From Butyrivibrio sp. AE2015 (GTDB lineage: Bacteria > Bacillota > Clostridia > Lachnospirales > Lachnospiraceae): a stretch of 64,000 bases of DNA. Every line of letters starts with the position of its first letter. The stretch's first letter is position 1. The DNA is taken from assembly GCF_000420825.1 (NCBI RefSeq), contig NZ_ATVR01000015.1, forward strand, positions 1 to 64,000, written 5' to 3'. Shown here piece by piece: positions 56,573-64,000 of this stretch. The translations under genes and the position numbers were made by a program. The notes under the pieces are model-generated. The model was not told where the DNA came from, searched no databases, and saw nothing but the letters and a program-made list of their open reading frames with translations.

Positions 56573-58330
56573 TCATTTTGCAAATACTACTTTATTTCTT
56601 CCGGTTTCTTTTGCATTGTATAAAGCCTCGTCAGCTCTTTTTACAAAGGTTTCTATTGTATCTTCAGGCCTTATCATTGTCACTCCTATGCTCACAGTAA
56701 GATGCTGAACTGTGACAAAGCAGGTATCGTCAATTGTCTGCCTTATCCTTTCAGCAAACTCTAAAGCCTTTTCAACATCTGAATTTGGGAAAAGATATAA
56801 AAACTCCTCTCCGCCCCATCTGCCAAATACATGGTTATCTTCAATAAAGTCTTTGACAATATTTACGATACTCTTAAGGACAACATCACCTACATCGTGA
56901 CCATAGGTGTCATTGACGTGTTTAAAATGATCAATATCAAAGAATAGTAATGAATATGAACTTCCATTTTGTGCAAGAGTTATGGCCTCATTTATATTTC
57001 TTTCAAGCTCCCACCTATTATAGATCTTTGTGAGTTGGTCTGTATAGGCAACCTTTCCAAGCTGTTTATTGAGCTCATCAAGATCCTTTGAGGTACTTTC
57101 AAGGAAGGTAAGAATCCTTTCAAAAAACGGAACTTCACGCTTTTCATCTTCATCCTGCTCATTTAAGAACCCGCAGCTACCATGAACAAAAAGATCTTTT
57201 GAATACTTGTTTTCCGTCAATCCAACAATAACCAATGCGCTGTTTAGATCGCACATACCACATTCCGGCAAAGCAAAAAGCTCAGAATAGCCGGTAGTGC
57301 TTGAGCATTCCGGAAAGAATGAATGAAAGACTTCTCTCTCTTCACTATAGTATTCCCTAAGAAACCTTTGCCTGTTACCACATTCAAAAAAGTAAAGGGC
57401 CTGTGGCTGCAGCCATGAAAGTGCATTTATTCCGACCTTCGTCTTATTCAAGGCCTGTTGCGGGAATGAATAAGAGAGCCTGAAATGCTCGCCCTGAAAT
57501 ACATCAGAATTAAAAATAATAGCTCCGTCCTCGTTATAACCACTCGGAACCCTTGCCACGAAGTTATTATTTCTTTTTAGGACAAAAGGAAATTCACATA
57601 CATTCTGGACAAAAAACTCATTTGGGGTAATCTTTAAATATTTTTTATAAACCTCAATAGCAGGAGCACCATCTACCTCAGTTACGATCCTGTCTCCTTC
57701 AACCCCTGTTATTACCATCTCTTTTCCAATCTCGGCCCAGTCGAGATTGTTATCCATATAAAGAGACAAAGAATCACTTTGAAAAATAACCGACACTATT
57801 GCATTATCAAAGCATTTACTGCCATAAACGTGTGCGGTATTAAGCGCACGAATATTTCTTCCTGCTTTAGCACCAAAAATAGGGAGATTTTGATGACTGA
57901 ATTCTTTAGAGAAAACAGAAATAGACGAACTTGGAGAAACGTAAAATATCTGCATACATTTTACGTCTCTAAGACCGTCTATTTTTTCATTCATTATTCT
58001 TCCGGCCACAAACATCGATTCTTCATTTAGATCATATTCGTAGCGGTATATCTTTGTTTTGAAAAAATAAGATACTGAAAGCTGTATTGGCGAGTCTTTC
58101 AGATCATACTTCTCCTCAGCTATACTTGCACATGTCATACCGGTAAGCACAGCTTTTGGACAAACTTCATTAATACGGCCGACAAGATACTCCTCATCTA
58201 TGTCCAGCCTTGGATTATACAGCTGCATCAAAATGCCTGATGCATAATAATAATCCTCTGAAGAATTGATTTCATTTAAAACATTATCCAAAGTACTAAA
58301 ATCTAAAATACGATATGTTCTTTGCCTCAT
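56573..58330 (-). CDS. FIST sensor-diguanylate cyclase
   Basis: A 585-residue cytoplasmic protein without membrane segments. Residues about 25-220 and 230-375 resemble the FIST N and C domains, small-ligand sensors (proposed for amino acids); examples are LTGMTCASIAEEKYDL and FVLKRNNNFVARVPSGYNEDG. A linker and GGDEF domain follow (about 415-585): LTKIYNRWELERNI, FFDIDHFKHVNDTYGHDVGD, and active site WGGEEFLYLF (GGEEF). It probably makes cyclic-di-GMP in response to a small ligand. The location next to ior/paaK genes hints at an amino acid cue; inferred. Confidence 0.86.
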   Translation of the reverse strand: MRQRTYRILDFSTLDNVLNEINSSEDYYYASGILMQLYNPRLDIDEEYLVGRINEVCPKAVLTGMTCASIAEEKYDLKDSPIQLSVSYFFKTKIYRYEYDLNEESMFVAGRIMNEKIDGLRDVKCMQIFYVSPSSSISVFSKEFSHQNLPIFGAKAGRNIRALNTAHVYGSKCFDNAIVSVIFQSDSLSLYMDNNLDWAEIGKEMVITGVEGDRIVTEVDGAPAIEVYKKYLKITPNEFFVQNVCEFPFVLKRNNNFVARVPSGYNEDGAIIFNSDVFQGEHFRLSYSFPQQALNKTKVGINALSWLQPQALYFFECGNRQRFLREYYSEEREVFHSFFPECSSTTGYSELFALPECGMCDLNSALVIVGLTENKYSKDLFVHGSCGFLNEQDEDEKREVPFFERILTFLESTSKDLDELNKQLGKVAYTDQLTKIYNRWELERNINEAITLAQNGSSYSLLFFDIDHFKHVNDTYGHDVGDVVLKSIVNIVKDFIEDNHVFGRWGGEEFLYLFPNSDVEKALEFAERIRQTIDDTCFVTVQHLTVSIGVTMIRPEDTIETFVKRADEALYNAKETGRNKVVFAK

Positions 58331-58391
58331 ATATTAAGCCCTATATTATAATCGCTATCCAAATTACATATCCATTTTATCATTTTATCAA

Positions 58392-58859
58392 TTATAAAAT
58401 CAATTCCATCTGATACTCTTTTACCTTCATGCCAAGGCTGTTGTAAAAAGCAATTGCTGAGTCATTACCCTCCCATACATTCAGAGTAACCTCATAGCAT
58501 CCAAGCCTTTTGGCCTCTTCCTTCACATAGTCAAAAAGCTTTTTTCCTATATGCTCTCCCCTCTTTGACTCATCCACACACAGATCATCAATGAAAAGAA
58601 TCTTTTTAGGAGCCATAAAATCCGCCTTGGGAATTCCCCTAAGAACGCAGAAACAATAGCCCATACATTCATCATTTTCATCTGTGTAGACATAAACAGG
58701 CTTATTATCATCAGATAGGATTTCTTTTAACTCTGCTACTGAATACTTAGTCTTACCTGAAACAAAAATGTCAGGTCTTATCTTTGCATGTATCTCAAGC
58801 ACCTGATTAAGTAATGTAATCATGCGTGGAATATCTGTTTCTTTGGCTCTTCTGATCAT
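58392..58859 (-). CDS. GNAT-family N-acetyltransferase
   Basis: A 155-residue GCN5-like acetyltransferase using acetyl-CoA. Motif A reads FIDDLCVDESKRGEHIGKKLF with the expected R/Q-x-x-G-x-G/A-like loop RGEHIG; the C-terminal LNVWEGNDSAIAFYNSLGMK is motif B. Substrate unknown. It lies 26 bases after the sodium:solute symporter gene on the same strand, so the two are probably cotranscribed. Confidence 0.87.
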   Translation of the reverse strand: MIRRAKETDIPRMITLLNQVLEIHAKIRPDIFVSGKTKYSVAELKEILSDDNKPVYVYTDENDECMGYCFCVLRGIPKADFMAPKKILFIDDLCVDESKRGEHIGKKLFDYVKEEAKRLGCYEVTLNVWEGNDSAIAFYNSLGMKVKEYQMELIL

Positions 58860-58885
58860 AAAAATGTAAATCTCCTAAATAAGTA

Positions 58886-60439
58886 TTAAGCTATGTTTTC
58901 TTCATCAGAAAGTGATGTGCTCTGATGAACCATAACTTCCTTATTGTAGCACGCAAAGGCGCTATCAACCAAGGCTTTATCAGGCTTTTTAGTAAATACA
59001 GAAACAAGAGGAACAATAATAAGTCCTGCGATCATACAAAAAGCTCCTGCATTTATTGGAGACTGTAAGAGTTTTGGAAAACTTGGCCTTACAAGCATAT
59101 TTGCAAGCATTACTACCGTTGAGAAGATAAAGCTGCACCATACTCCTGCTTTAGAAGTTCCTTTCCAGTAAAGTCCATATAAAAATGGTGCAAGGAATGC
59201 TCCGGCAAGGGCTCCCCATGAAACACCCATAAGCTGAGCTATAAAAGTCACATTCTGTTTGTACTGAACAATTGCTATAACAACTGAAACTGCTACAAAC
59301 ACAACGATAAGACATCTCATTATAAGAATCTGCTTCTTTTCATCCATCTTTTTGATAACATGGCCCTTTAAAAGGTCAAGAGTAAGCGTAGAACTGCTTG
59401 TAAGAACCAGAGATGAAAGCGTAGACATTGAAGCTGATAAAACAAGCACTACAACAACTGCTATAAGAATATCCGGAAGCCCTGATAACATTGCAGGTAC
59501 AACGCTGTCATATCCATTTGCAGCAATATCTATCCTGTCTGAAAAAAGTCTTCCAAAGCCACCAAGGAAATAGCATCCACCGGCGACTACGAAAGCAAAA
59601 AATGTTGAAACTATAGTTCCCTTTGAAATTGCCCTCTCACTCTTTATTGCATAAAATTTTTGTACCATCTGTGGAAGTCCCCAGGTTCCAAGAGATGTCA
59701 GTATTACAACCCCAAGAAGATTTAAAGGATCAGGTCCAAAGAAAGAAGCAAAAATACCCGGAGTTGTACTTACAGACTCATCAGAGATCCTGGCAAGTCC
59801 ATCAAGCGAAGCAAGGAAACCGCCCTGACTGTTAAGGACAGAAACAACTACTGCTGATATACCAAAAAGCATGATTATCCCCTGAATAAAATCGTTAATT
59901 GCTGTAGCCATATAACCACCTGCAATAACGTAAATTCCTGTAAGAACAGCCATTACTACAACGCATACAGAATAGTCGATATTAAATGCCATACCAAAGA
60001 GTCTTGAAAGGCCGTTGTATAAAGAGGCTGTGTAAGGAATCAGGAAAATAAATGTGATAACAGATGCAGCAATTTTAAGTGATGAGCCTCCAAATCTTGA
60101 TGCAAAGAACTGCGGCATTGTGGCAGAACCCAGATGTTGTGTCATGATCCTTGTTCTTCTGCCAAGAATTGTCCATGCCATAAGTGATCCGATAAAAGCA
60201 TTTCCAATTCCTACCCAGGTAGCAGCTATTCCGTATTTCCAGCCAAACTGCCCTGCATAACCAACAAAGATAACAGCCGAAAAATAACTGGTACCATAGG
60301 CAAAAGCAGAAACCCAGGGCCCAACTGATCTTCCGCCAAGTACAAAACCATTAACATCTGTCGAGTTCTTTCTGCAGGTAAAACCAATAAACAGCATCAC
60401 CGCAAAAAATACAACAAGCAACAACACTTTAATAATCAT
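58886..60439 (-). CDS. Sodium:solute symporter (SSS family)
   Basis: A 517-residue protein with about thirteen hydrophobic segments. The family signature is seen in VLGGRSVGPWVSAFAYGTSY, ATAINDFIQGIIMLFG (the sodium motif), and VVLVLSASMSTLSSLVLTSS. The substrate may be proline-, pantothenate- or aromatic-type; it is not resolved. GGGAGG five bases before ATG fixes the start. The shared 29-bp motif (copy C) lies 36-64 bases upstream. Confidence 0.9.
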   Translation of the reverse strand: MIIKVLLLVVFFAVMLFIGFTCRKNSTDVNGFVLGGRSVGPWVSAFAYGTSYFSAVIFVGYAGQFGWKYGIAATWVGIGNAFIGSLMAWTILGRRTRIMTQHLGSATMPQFFASRFGGSSLKIAASVITFIFLIPYTASLYNGLSRLFGMAFNIDYSVCVVVMAVLTGIYVIAGGYMATAINDFIQGIIMLFGISAVVVSVLNSQGGFLASLDGLARISDESVSTTPGIFASFFGPDPLNLLGVVILTSLGTWGLPQMVQKFYAIKSERAISKGTIVSTFFAFVVAGGCYFLGGFGRLFSDRIDIAANGYDSVVPAMLSGLPDILIAVVVVLVLSASMSTLSSLVLTSSSTLTLDLLKGHVIKKMDEKKQILIMRCLIVVFVAVSVVIAIVQYKQNVTFIAQLMGVSWGALAGAFLAPFLYGLYWKGTSKAGVWCSFIFSTVVMLANMLVRPSFPKLLQSPINAGAFCMIAGLIIVPLVSVFTKKPDKALVDSAFACYNKEVMVHQSTSLSDEENIA

Positions 60440-60474
60440 ACAAACCTCCCAAGCAATATTTTGATGTGTTCTTT

Positions 60475-60503
60475 TAATACTTTAACGCTTTAAATCGTAC
60501 AAG
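60475..60503 (+). promoter_or_regulatory. Shared regulatory motif, copy C (symporter gene)
   Basis: Contains TACTTTAACGCTTTAAATCG (60478-60497) and ends GTACAAG, matching copy A in 24 of 29 positions. It lies 36-64 bases upstream of the symporter start and runs opposite to that gene, whereas copies A and B run with theirs. Confidence 0.7.
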
Positions 60504-60518
60504 TCAATAAATATAATA

Positions 60519-60547
60519 AAAGACCACCAATTAAATTAGTGGCCTTT
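60519..60547 (-). terminator. Terminator of the MATE fusion gene
   Basis: AAAGACCAC (60519-60527) and GTGGCCTTT (60539-60547) form a stem with one mismatch and an AT-rich loop, followed by a T-rich stretch on the minus strand. It separates the MATE gene from the symporter promoter. Confidence 0.75.
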
Positions 60548-60554
60548 ACAATAA

Positions 60555-62336
60555 TCAAATCTTTATTGTAAGAACATTTAATCCCAAAACATTCTGATAA
60601 GTAAAGTCCTTGGCGATACTATAGACCATCCTTAATCCGATGTTCGTGGTCTTATCATCAGGATCAGCAAGACGCTGTCTTTGAACAGGGTCAAAGGGCT
60701 GGCAGTCATCCTTAATACAAAGTATAACATCGTCGTCTTTAACTATTGCTCTGGCAGTGAGATTATGCTTTTTACCATCAAGCGCAAATCCGTGTCTTAC
60801 AACATTCCCCGCCATTTCTTCCATTGCAAGACTTATAAAATATGCTCTTCTTTTATCAATACCCTTACTTATGCAAAATTTCTGGGCTGCATCAGCAGTT
60901 CCTGTTACATCCGTCATCTTTCGAACAACAAATTCAGCTCTGTGATCATCATCAACACCAAAGTTATCCGGTATTACCATTAGTTCATCAAGATTTGAAG
61001 GTATTTTTTTATTCTTGATCATTGCATAAATGATAACAATTAAAACGCCCACAATGCCATTTAGAACATTGGCAAAATAAACAGCATTCATTCCCAAAAA
61101 AGGAATCAAAACAGCGGTAAAAGCACTTACACAAACGAATCCATCCAATACTCCATATATATGCACTAAAAGTTTTCTATTTGAAGCCAGTGCATAGCAA
61201 CTAAAATGCATAAGCCATACTGCAAGCGGCATACATAGAGGAAGGATTCTGTATCCCCACATAGTCATGGCAAAAACCGGTTCTGACTGATTTTGGAAGA
61301 AAACCAAAGTAAAGGGCTTTGCCATTAGAATAATAAATGCTGAAACTGCGCATTGAAGAGGGATAAATCTAAAAAGCGCAGTCCTCATTACGTTCTTCAG
61401 AGTAGTTCTGTCCTCTTCTCCAATACTTACACTTATCATCATTCTTGATACATTCAGCATTCCGGCGGGAATCGCCCAAAAGAAAGCCATTATCGCGTTA
61501 GAAGCCGCAAAAGCAGAAATGCCAACATTTCCTACATAGGAAATAATAAGTCCATTGACAATCAATCCACGGATAGTCTGATATCCATTTCCTATTGCTC
61601 CAGGGAATCCGATAGTAACAATCTCTTTTGCATCATCCCACCTAAAGCCCTTAAAATTAAGTCTTATTGATGCTTGTGGCGTAAAGAAGAACTGAGCCTG
61701 AACCAGCATAAACACCCACATTCCAAGGGACGATGCAATTGCAAGTCCCAAGGCCTGCAAATGAAGTACCTGAACAAAGACATAATTAAAAATCAGATTG
61801 ACGACTATATATACAATACTTGCTATAGTAGTTCGGGTGGATTTATTTTCAAGAGAAAGAAATGCCGCAAGTTGATTGCCAATAAATAAGGGGAAAATTC
61901 CAAGCGCCTGACCGAGTAAAAATCTATTAAACACAAGCCTGGACGAATTCTCAGGAGCAATAAAAGATGTCAGATCAAATATAGCCAATATGATCAATAT
62001 CGCGGCTGTTACAGCTGAGATAATAGTACATAACAGAATATCCAGTGTAAAAACATTCTGCATTTGTCCTACCTGATTCTTGCCCATATATTTGCCGCAG
62101 ATAACAACAGAACCGGTCAAAAACATAAAGCTTATCGCACCTACAAGCAGACTAATTGGATTATAAAGACCTACGGCACCCATGGCAGCTTCTCCAACAT
62201 AGTTAGATGCAAAGAAGCCTGTAACTATACCATTAATAGCACTAATAGAATTTAAGAGTATCTGTACCGGTAAGAGTCTGAACAACAGTTTTGCAGTCAT
62301 TTGAAAATCAGAAACTTTAGAAATGTTTTTATTCAT
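60555..62336 (-). CDS. MATE transporter fused to RsbW-like ATPase domain
   Basis: A 593-residue protein. Residues 1-445 are a MATE-type carrier with 12 hydrophobic segments (for example FVSA-like IVTGFFASNYVGEAAMGAVG and IGFPGAIGNGYQTIRGLIV). From about 455 a soluble GHKL-type domain of the anti-sigma/RsbW class follows: ISLAMEEMAGNVVRHGFALD is the N-box, VILCIKDDCQPFDP the G1-like box and NIGLRMVYSIAKDF the G2-like box. A carrier with a kinase-like regulatory domain is unusual. It could serve as a regulated exporter or a sensor. AAGGAG seven bases before ATG 62336 gives the start; an in-frame GTG at 62342 is too close to that site. Confidence 0.85.
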   Translation of the reverse strand: MNKNISKVSDFQMTAKLLFRLLPVQILLNSISAINGIVTGFFASNYVGEAAMGAVGLYNPISLLVGAISFMFLTGSVVICGKYMGKNQVGQMQNVFTLDILLCTIISAVTAAILIILAIFDLTSFIAPENSSRLVFNRFLLGQALGIFPLFIGNQLAAFLSLENKSTRTTIASIVYIVVNLIFNYVFVQVLHLQALGLAIASSLGMWVFMLVQAQFFFTPQASIRLNFKGFRWDDAKEIVTIGFPGAIGNGYQTIRGLIVNGLIISYVGNVGISAFAASNAIMAFFWAIPAGMLNVSRMMISVSIGEEDRTTLKNVMRTALFRFIPLQCAVSAFIILMAKPFTLVFFQNQSEPVFAMTMWGYRILPLCMPLAVWLMHFSCYALASNRKLLVHIYGVLDGFVCVSAFTAVLIPFLGMNAVYFANVLNGIVGVLIVIIYAMIKNKKIPSNLDELMVIPDNFGVDDDHRAEFVVRKMTDVTGTADAAQKFCISKGIDKRRAYFISLAMEEMAGNVVRHGFALDGKKHNLTARAIVKDDDVILCIKDDCQPFDPVQRQRLADPDDKTTNIGLRMVYSIAKDFTYQNVLGLNVLTIKI

Positions 62337-62429
62337 AATCACACTCCTTGATTACAATTGACGTATTTACAGATATATTTTATCACCAAACAAATTATAC
62401 ACTTATTAAAGTTTTCTTATAATAAAATA

Positions 62430-62466
62430 ACTTCCCATATAGGTTAATTGTTCCTATGTGGGAAGT
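62430..62466 (-). terminator. Terminator after the sortase gene
   Basis: ACTTCCCATATAGG (62430-62443) and CCTATGTGGGAAGT (62453-62466) form a stem with one G-T pair, nine-base loop, and a T-containing tail on the minus strand. It sits just past the sortase stop. Confidence 0.8.
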
Positions 62467-62468
62467 GC

Positions 62469-63089
62469 TTATAATACTCTTTCTGCTATAACTACCAACC
62501 TGTGCGTTGCTATATAGATTGGTGTACAAGTGTAAAGAGTCAGTATTTCATTTTCTGTATTTTCGAGGATTTCCACTTCTTCAGGCTTTACTGTTTTGAT
62601 TTCGGATACTTTATAGCTGTACTTTTCAGTTGGTGTATGAATATAGATCATATCACCAATTTCCACTTCATTTAATCTGTTAAAATACTTACCAAAAGTA
62701 TAATTCCTGTGACCTGCAATTACGCAGTTACCAACTTCCCCCGGTAAAGCAGTATCAATTTCATGACCAAGCGCTGCAGATAATGCATTTTTGTCTGTGC
62801 CCTCAACAACTGGCTCCAAGGAATCTATACAGGGTATCTCTAAAATATATTCTGCCAAAACGTCAGAAGTATTACTATTATCTGATTCTTTATCTTCCTG
62901 CTCGCTTTGAACCGGAATATTTAATTCTTCTTTTATATCTTCAAACCCTGGAGTATTATCAAAAGCTGCTATTATCTCCTGCTTTTTTGAATACTGAAGA
63001 AGATTCGTTGCTACTGATGCAGATATTAGTATGACTCCAAAAACTGCCAGGGTAATCCCTGACAGTTTTCTAAAATTATTTTTTCTCAT
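62469..63089 (-). CDS. Class D-like sortase
   Basis: A 206-residue transpeptidase that joins secreted proteins to the cell wall. One N-terminal membrane helix (about 15-33), then the sortase barrel. Catalytic residues: His in VIAGHRNYTFG, Cys in LYTCTPIY, Arg in ATHRLVV. The LYTCTP motif fits class D/E rather than A. Its ATG at 63089 overlaps the substrate gene by 14 bases, so it is coupled to it. No strong Shine-Dalgarno sequence is needed for coupled translation; an alternative TTG lies at 63101. Confidence 0.9.
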   Translation of the reverse strand: MRKNNFRKLSGITLAVFGVILISASVATNLLQYSKKQEIIAAFDNTPGFEDIKEELNIPVQSEQEDKESDNSNTSDVLAEYILEIPCIDSLEPVVEGTDKNALSAALGHEIDTALPGEVGNCVIAGHRNYTFGKYFNRLNEVEIGDMIYIHTPTEKYSYKVSEIKTVKPEEVEILENTENEILTLYTCTPIYIATHRLVVIAERVL

Positions 63090-64000
63090 TTTTCTTACCA
63101 AATATTAAATACAAACCTCCAAGAAGGAAGGCAATACCAAATGCATAGCTAAATAAAGTACCGATAAAACCTCCGGTTTTAGCAAGTCTCCTTACATTGT
63201 TAACGTCACCCTGAATATTATTTGTATCATTATCAAAAGCACTGTCAATGTTATTATCTGAAACTGTCTCTTTTGAAATTTTATTTGAAAAATCACCTAC
63301 AACTTCGTCATTATTTTCAGATAAATCGCTATGCTCATATTCATCTTTTATTTCTTTTGGATGAACATCCTGAATTGGTTCAAATATATCATTATTACCT
63401 TTTTCAGGTTTGGGGTCATTTCCCTTTTTATCACCAGATTTTTCCGGTTTCTTATCTCCCTGATTCTTACCATCCTGATTCTTATTTCCTTTATTCTCAG
63501 GCTGCGTTTTGGCAGGTTTATCTCCAGATGAGGGCTGCGTTTTTTCAGGTTTATCTCCTAATGAAGGCTGTGTTTGTGCAGGTTTATCTCCGAATGAGGG
63601 TTGTTCAGGATCTGTGTCATTATTTACGGGTTTTTCCGGCTCAACAGTTATTTTATCATTGACTATTTCAACTACAGGCTGGTCATTTTTCTTTTCATAA
63701 GATCCATCCATCTGTTTATAAACAACATCGCCATCGTTATTCAACTTAAATTCAACTGTTTTTGCCTTTTCATAACCTATAGGAACTTCATCCTGTTCAA
63801 GAGTATAAACAGTCTGGTAGTTTAAACTCACACTGCTCTTTTCAGCATTATTTGGGACAAGATCTGTAGCTGTCACACATTTAATCCCGTTTCGTTCTCC
63901 TGAAGAGATAGTCACCTTTGCTCCCAAGAGCCTGTTTCCTTCAGTATCTAAATTAACAACTTCAACGTTTTTTACAACACCTGCATCTACTTCATTTTTA
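63076..64000 (-). CDS. SpaA-type cell wall-anchored surface protein, 3' part (cut by window edge)
   Basis: The reading frame is open to the right window edge, so the start and N-terminus are missing; at least 308 residues are visible. Near the edge a SpaA/CnaB-like prealbumin fold is seen: VEVVNLDTEGNRLLGAKVTI and QTVYTLEQDEVPIGYE. A long Pro/Lys/Asp/Asn-rich stalk follows, including three 11-residue repeats. The C terminus is a sorting signal: LAKTG, a hydrophobic helix and FGKKNEKK. LAKTG deviates from LPxTG and fits class E or D2-like sortases. The adjacent sortase is the likely partner. It could be a pilus subunit or adhesin. Confidence 0.85.
   Translation of the reverse strand, partial: KNEVDAGVVKNVEVVNLDTEGNRLLGAKVTISSGERNGIKCVTATDLVPNNAEKSSVSLNYQTVYTLEQDEVPIGYEKAKTVEFKLNNDGDVVYKQMDGSYEKKNDQPVVEIVNDKITVEPEKPVNNDTDPEQPSFGDKPAQTQPSLGDKPEKTQPSSGDKPAKTQPENKGNKNQDGKNQGDKKPEKSGDKKGNDPKPEKGNNDIFEPIQDVHPKEIKDEYEHSDLSENNDEVVGDFSNKISKETVSDNNIDSAFDNDTNNIQGDVNNVRRLAKTGGFIGTLFSYAFGIAFLLGGLYLIFGKKNEKK
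63505..63603 (-). repeat. Three tandem 33-bp repeats in the surface-protein stalk
   Basis: Three consecutive units of 11 residues (QPSFGDKPAQT, QPSLGDKPEKT, QPSSGDKPAKT) code for a Pro-rich spacer between the fold domain and the wall anchor. Slippage could vary the copy number between strains. Confidence 0.85.

Noticed and set aside
63505..63603. Repeat array that might be taken for a CRISPR
   Set aside because: Units are in frame, adjacent without spacers, and code for a Pro-rich stalk; no cas gene is present.
63222..63662. Tyr- and Leu-rich plus-strand reading frame opposite the surface protein
   Set aside because: It mirrors the Pro/Lys/Asn-rich stalk repeat on the other strand and has no supporting start signal.

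Overview
The window is AT-rich Gram-positive (Firmicutes) chromosomal DNA. The gene set points to the family Lachnospiraceae, most like Butyrivibrio or Pseudobutyrivibrio: SepF and MreBCD morphogenesis genes, a very long PBP2, DUF1292 and DUF975 proteins, a secreted clostripain-type protease, sortase with an LAKTG substrate, indolepyruvate:ferredoxin oxidoreductase for anaerobic aromatic amino acid fermentation, and strong GGAGG-type ribosome binding sites. The genus is inferred from gene content only. No rRNA, tRNA, CRISPR array or replication origin was seen, and no gene-free stretch exceeds 300 bases.

Layout. 1-2,223 is an accessory edge: the 5' end of a MarR regulator with a near-perfect operator palindrome, an orphan Xre-type regulator, and an IS30-family transposase. 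2,224-13,478 is mostly signalling and exported protein genes on the minus strand: HD hydrolase, a cyclic-nucleotide-binding-like protein, a clostripain-like protease, a membrane PP2C phosphatase, a DUF6033-like protein, and a diguanylate cyclase overlapping a peptide-binding lipoprotein. A small plus-strand gene at 3,175 encodes a double-glycine leader peptide with a cationic amphipathic core. 13,532-39,868 is a long minus-strand core block: cytidylate-kinase-like, rluD, lspA, aroB, sepF, an HlyD-like protein, a P-loop protein, dacA-like, mgsA, rodA, PBP2, mreD, mreC, mreB, radC, a methionine-gamma-lyase-family gene, miaA, mutL, mutS, miaB, pepT and a GlgX-like protein that lacks catalytic residues. 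39,997-44,312 holds a DUF1292 gene convergent with and overlapping a UvrD-like helicase, then gltX and dut. 44,355-49,076 has a TetR/isomerase divergent pair and a copper module (CsoR, CopA with a fused C-terminal CopZ-like domain that seems to have its own start). 49,272-60,439 contains a DUF975 membrane protein, a 58-residue small protein, an acyl-CoA synthetase, iorA-iorB-paaK-ACT on the plus strand, a FIST-GGDEF protein, a GNAT enzyme and a sodium:solute symporter. 60,555-64,000 holds a MATE transporter fused to an RsbW-like ATPase domain, a sortase and the 3' part of its likely SpaA-type cell wall substrate.

How genes work together. The mre/rodA/PBP2/dacA block builds the rod-shaped wall; mutS-mutL with miaA-miaB form a repair and tRNA-modification run. 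IorAB plus the PaaK-type ligase would oxidise aryl-pyruvates to aryl-acetyl-CoA and handle the CoA thioester. A 29-bp sequence recurs upstream of three transcription units (the acyl-CoA synthetase, iorA and the symporter), suggesting one regulator controls uptake and metabolism of a common substrate; this is the most useful new regulatory inference in the window. Other notable points are the MATE-ATPase fusion, the GlgX-like pseudoenzyme, the orphan double-glycine peptide, and the CopA/CopZ dual-product arrangement.
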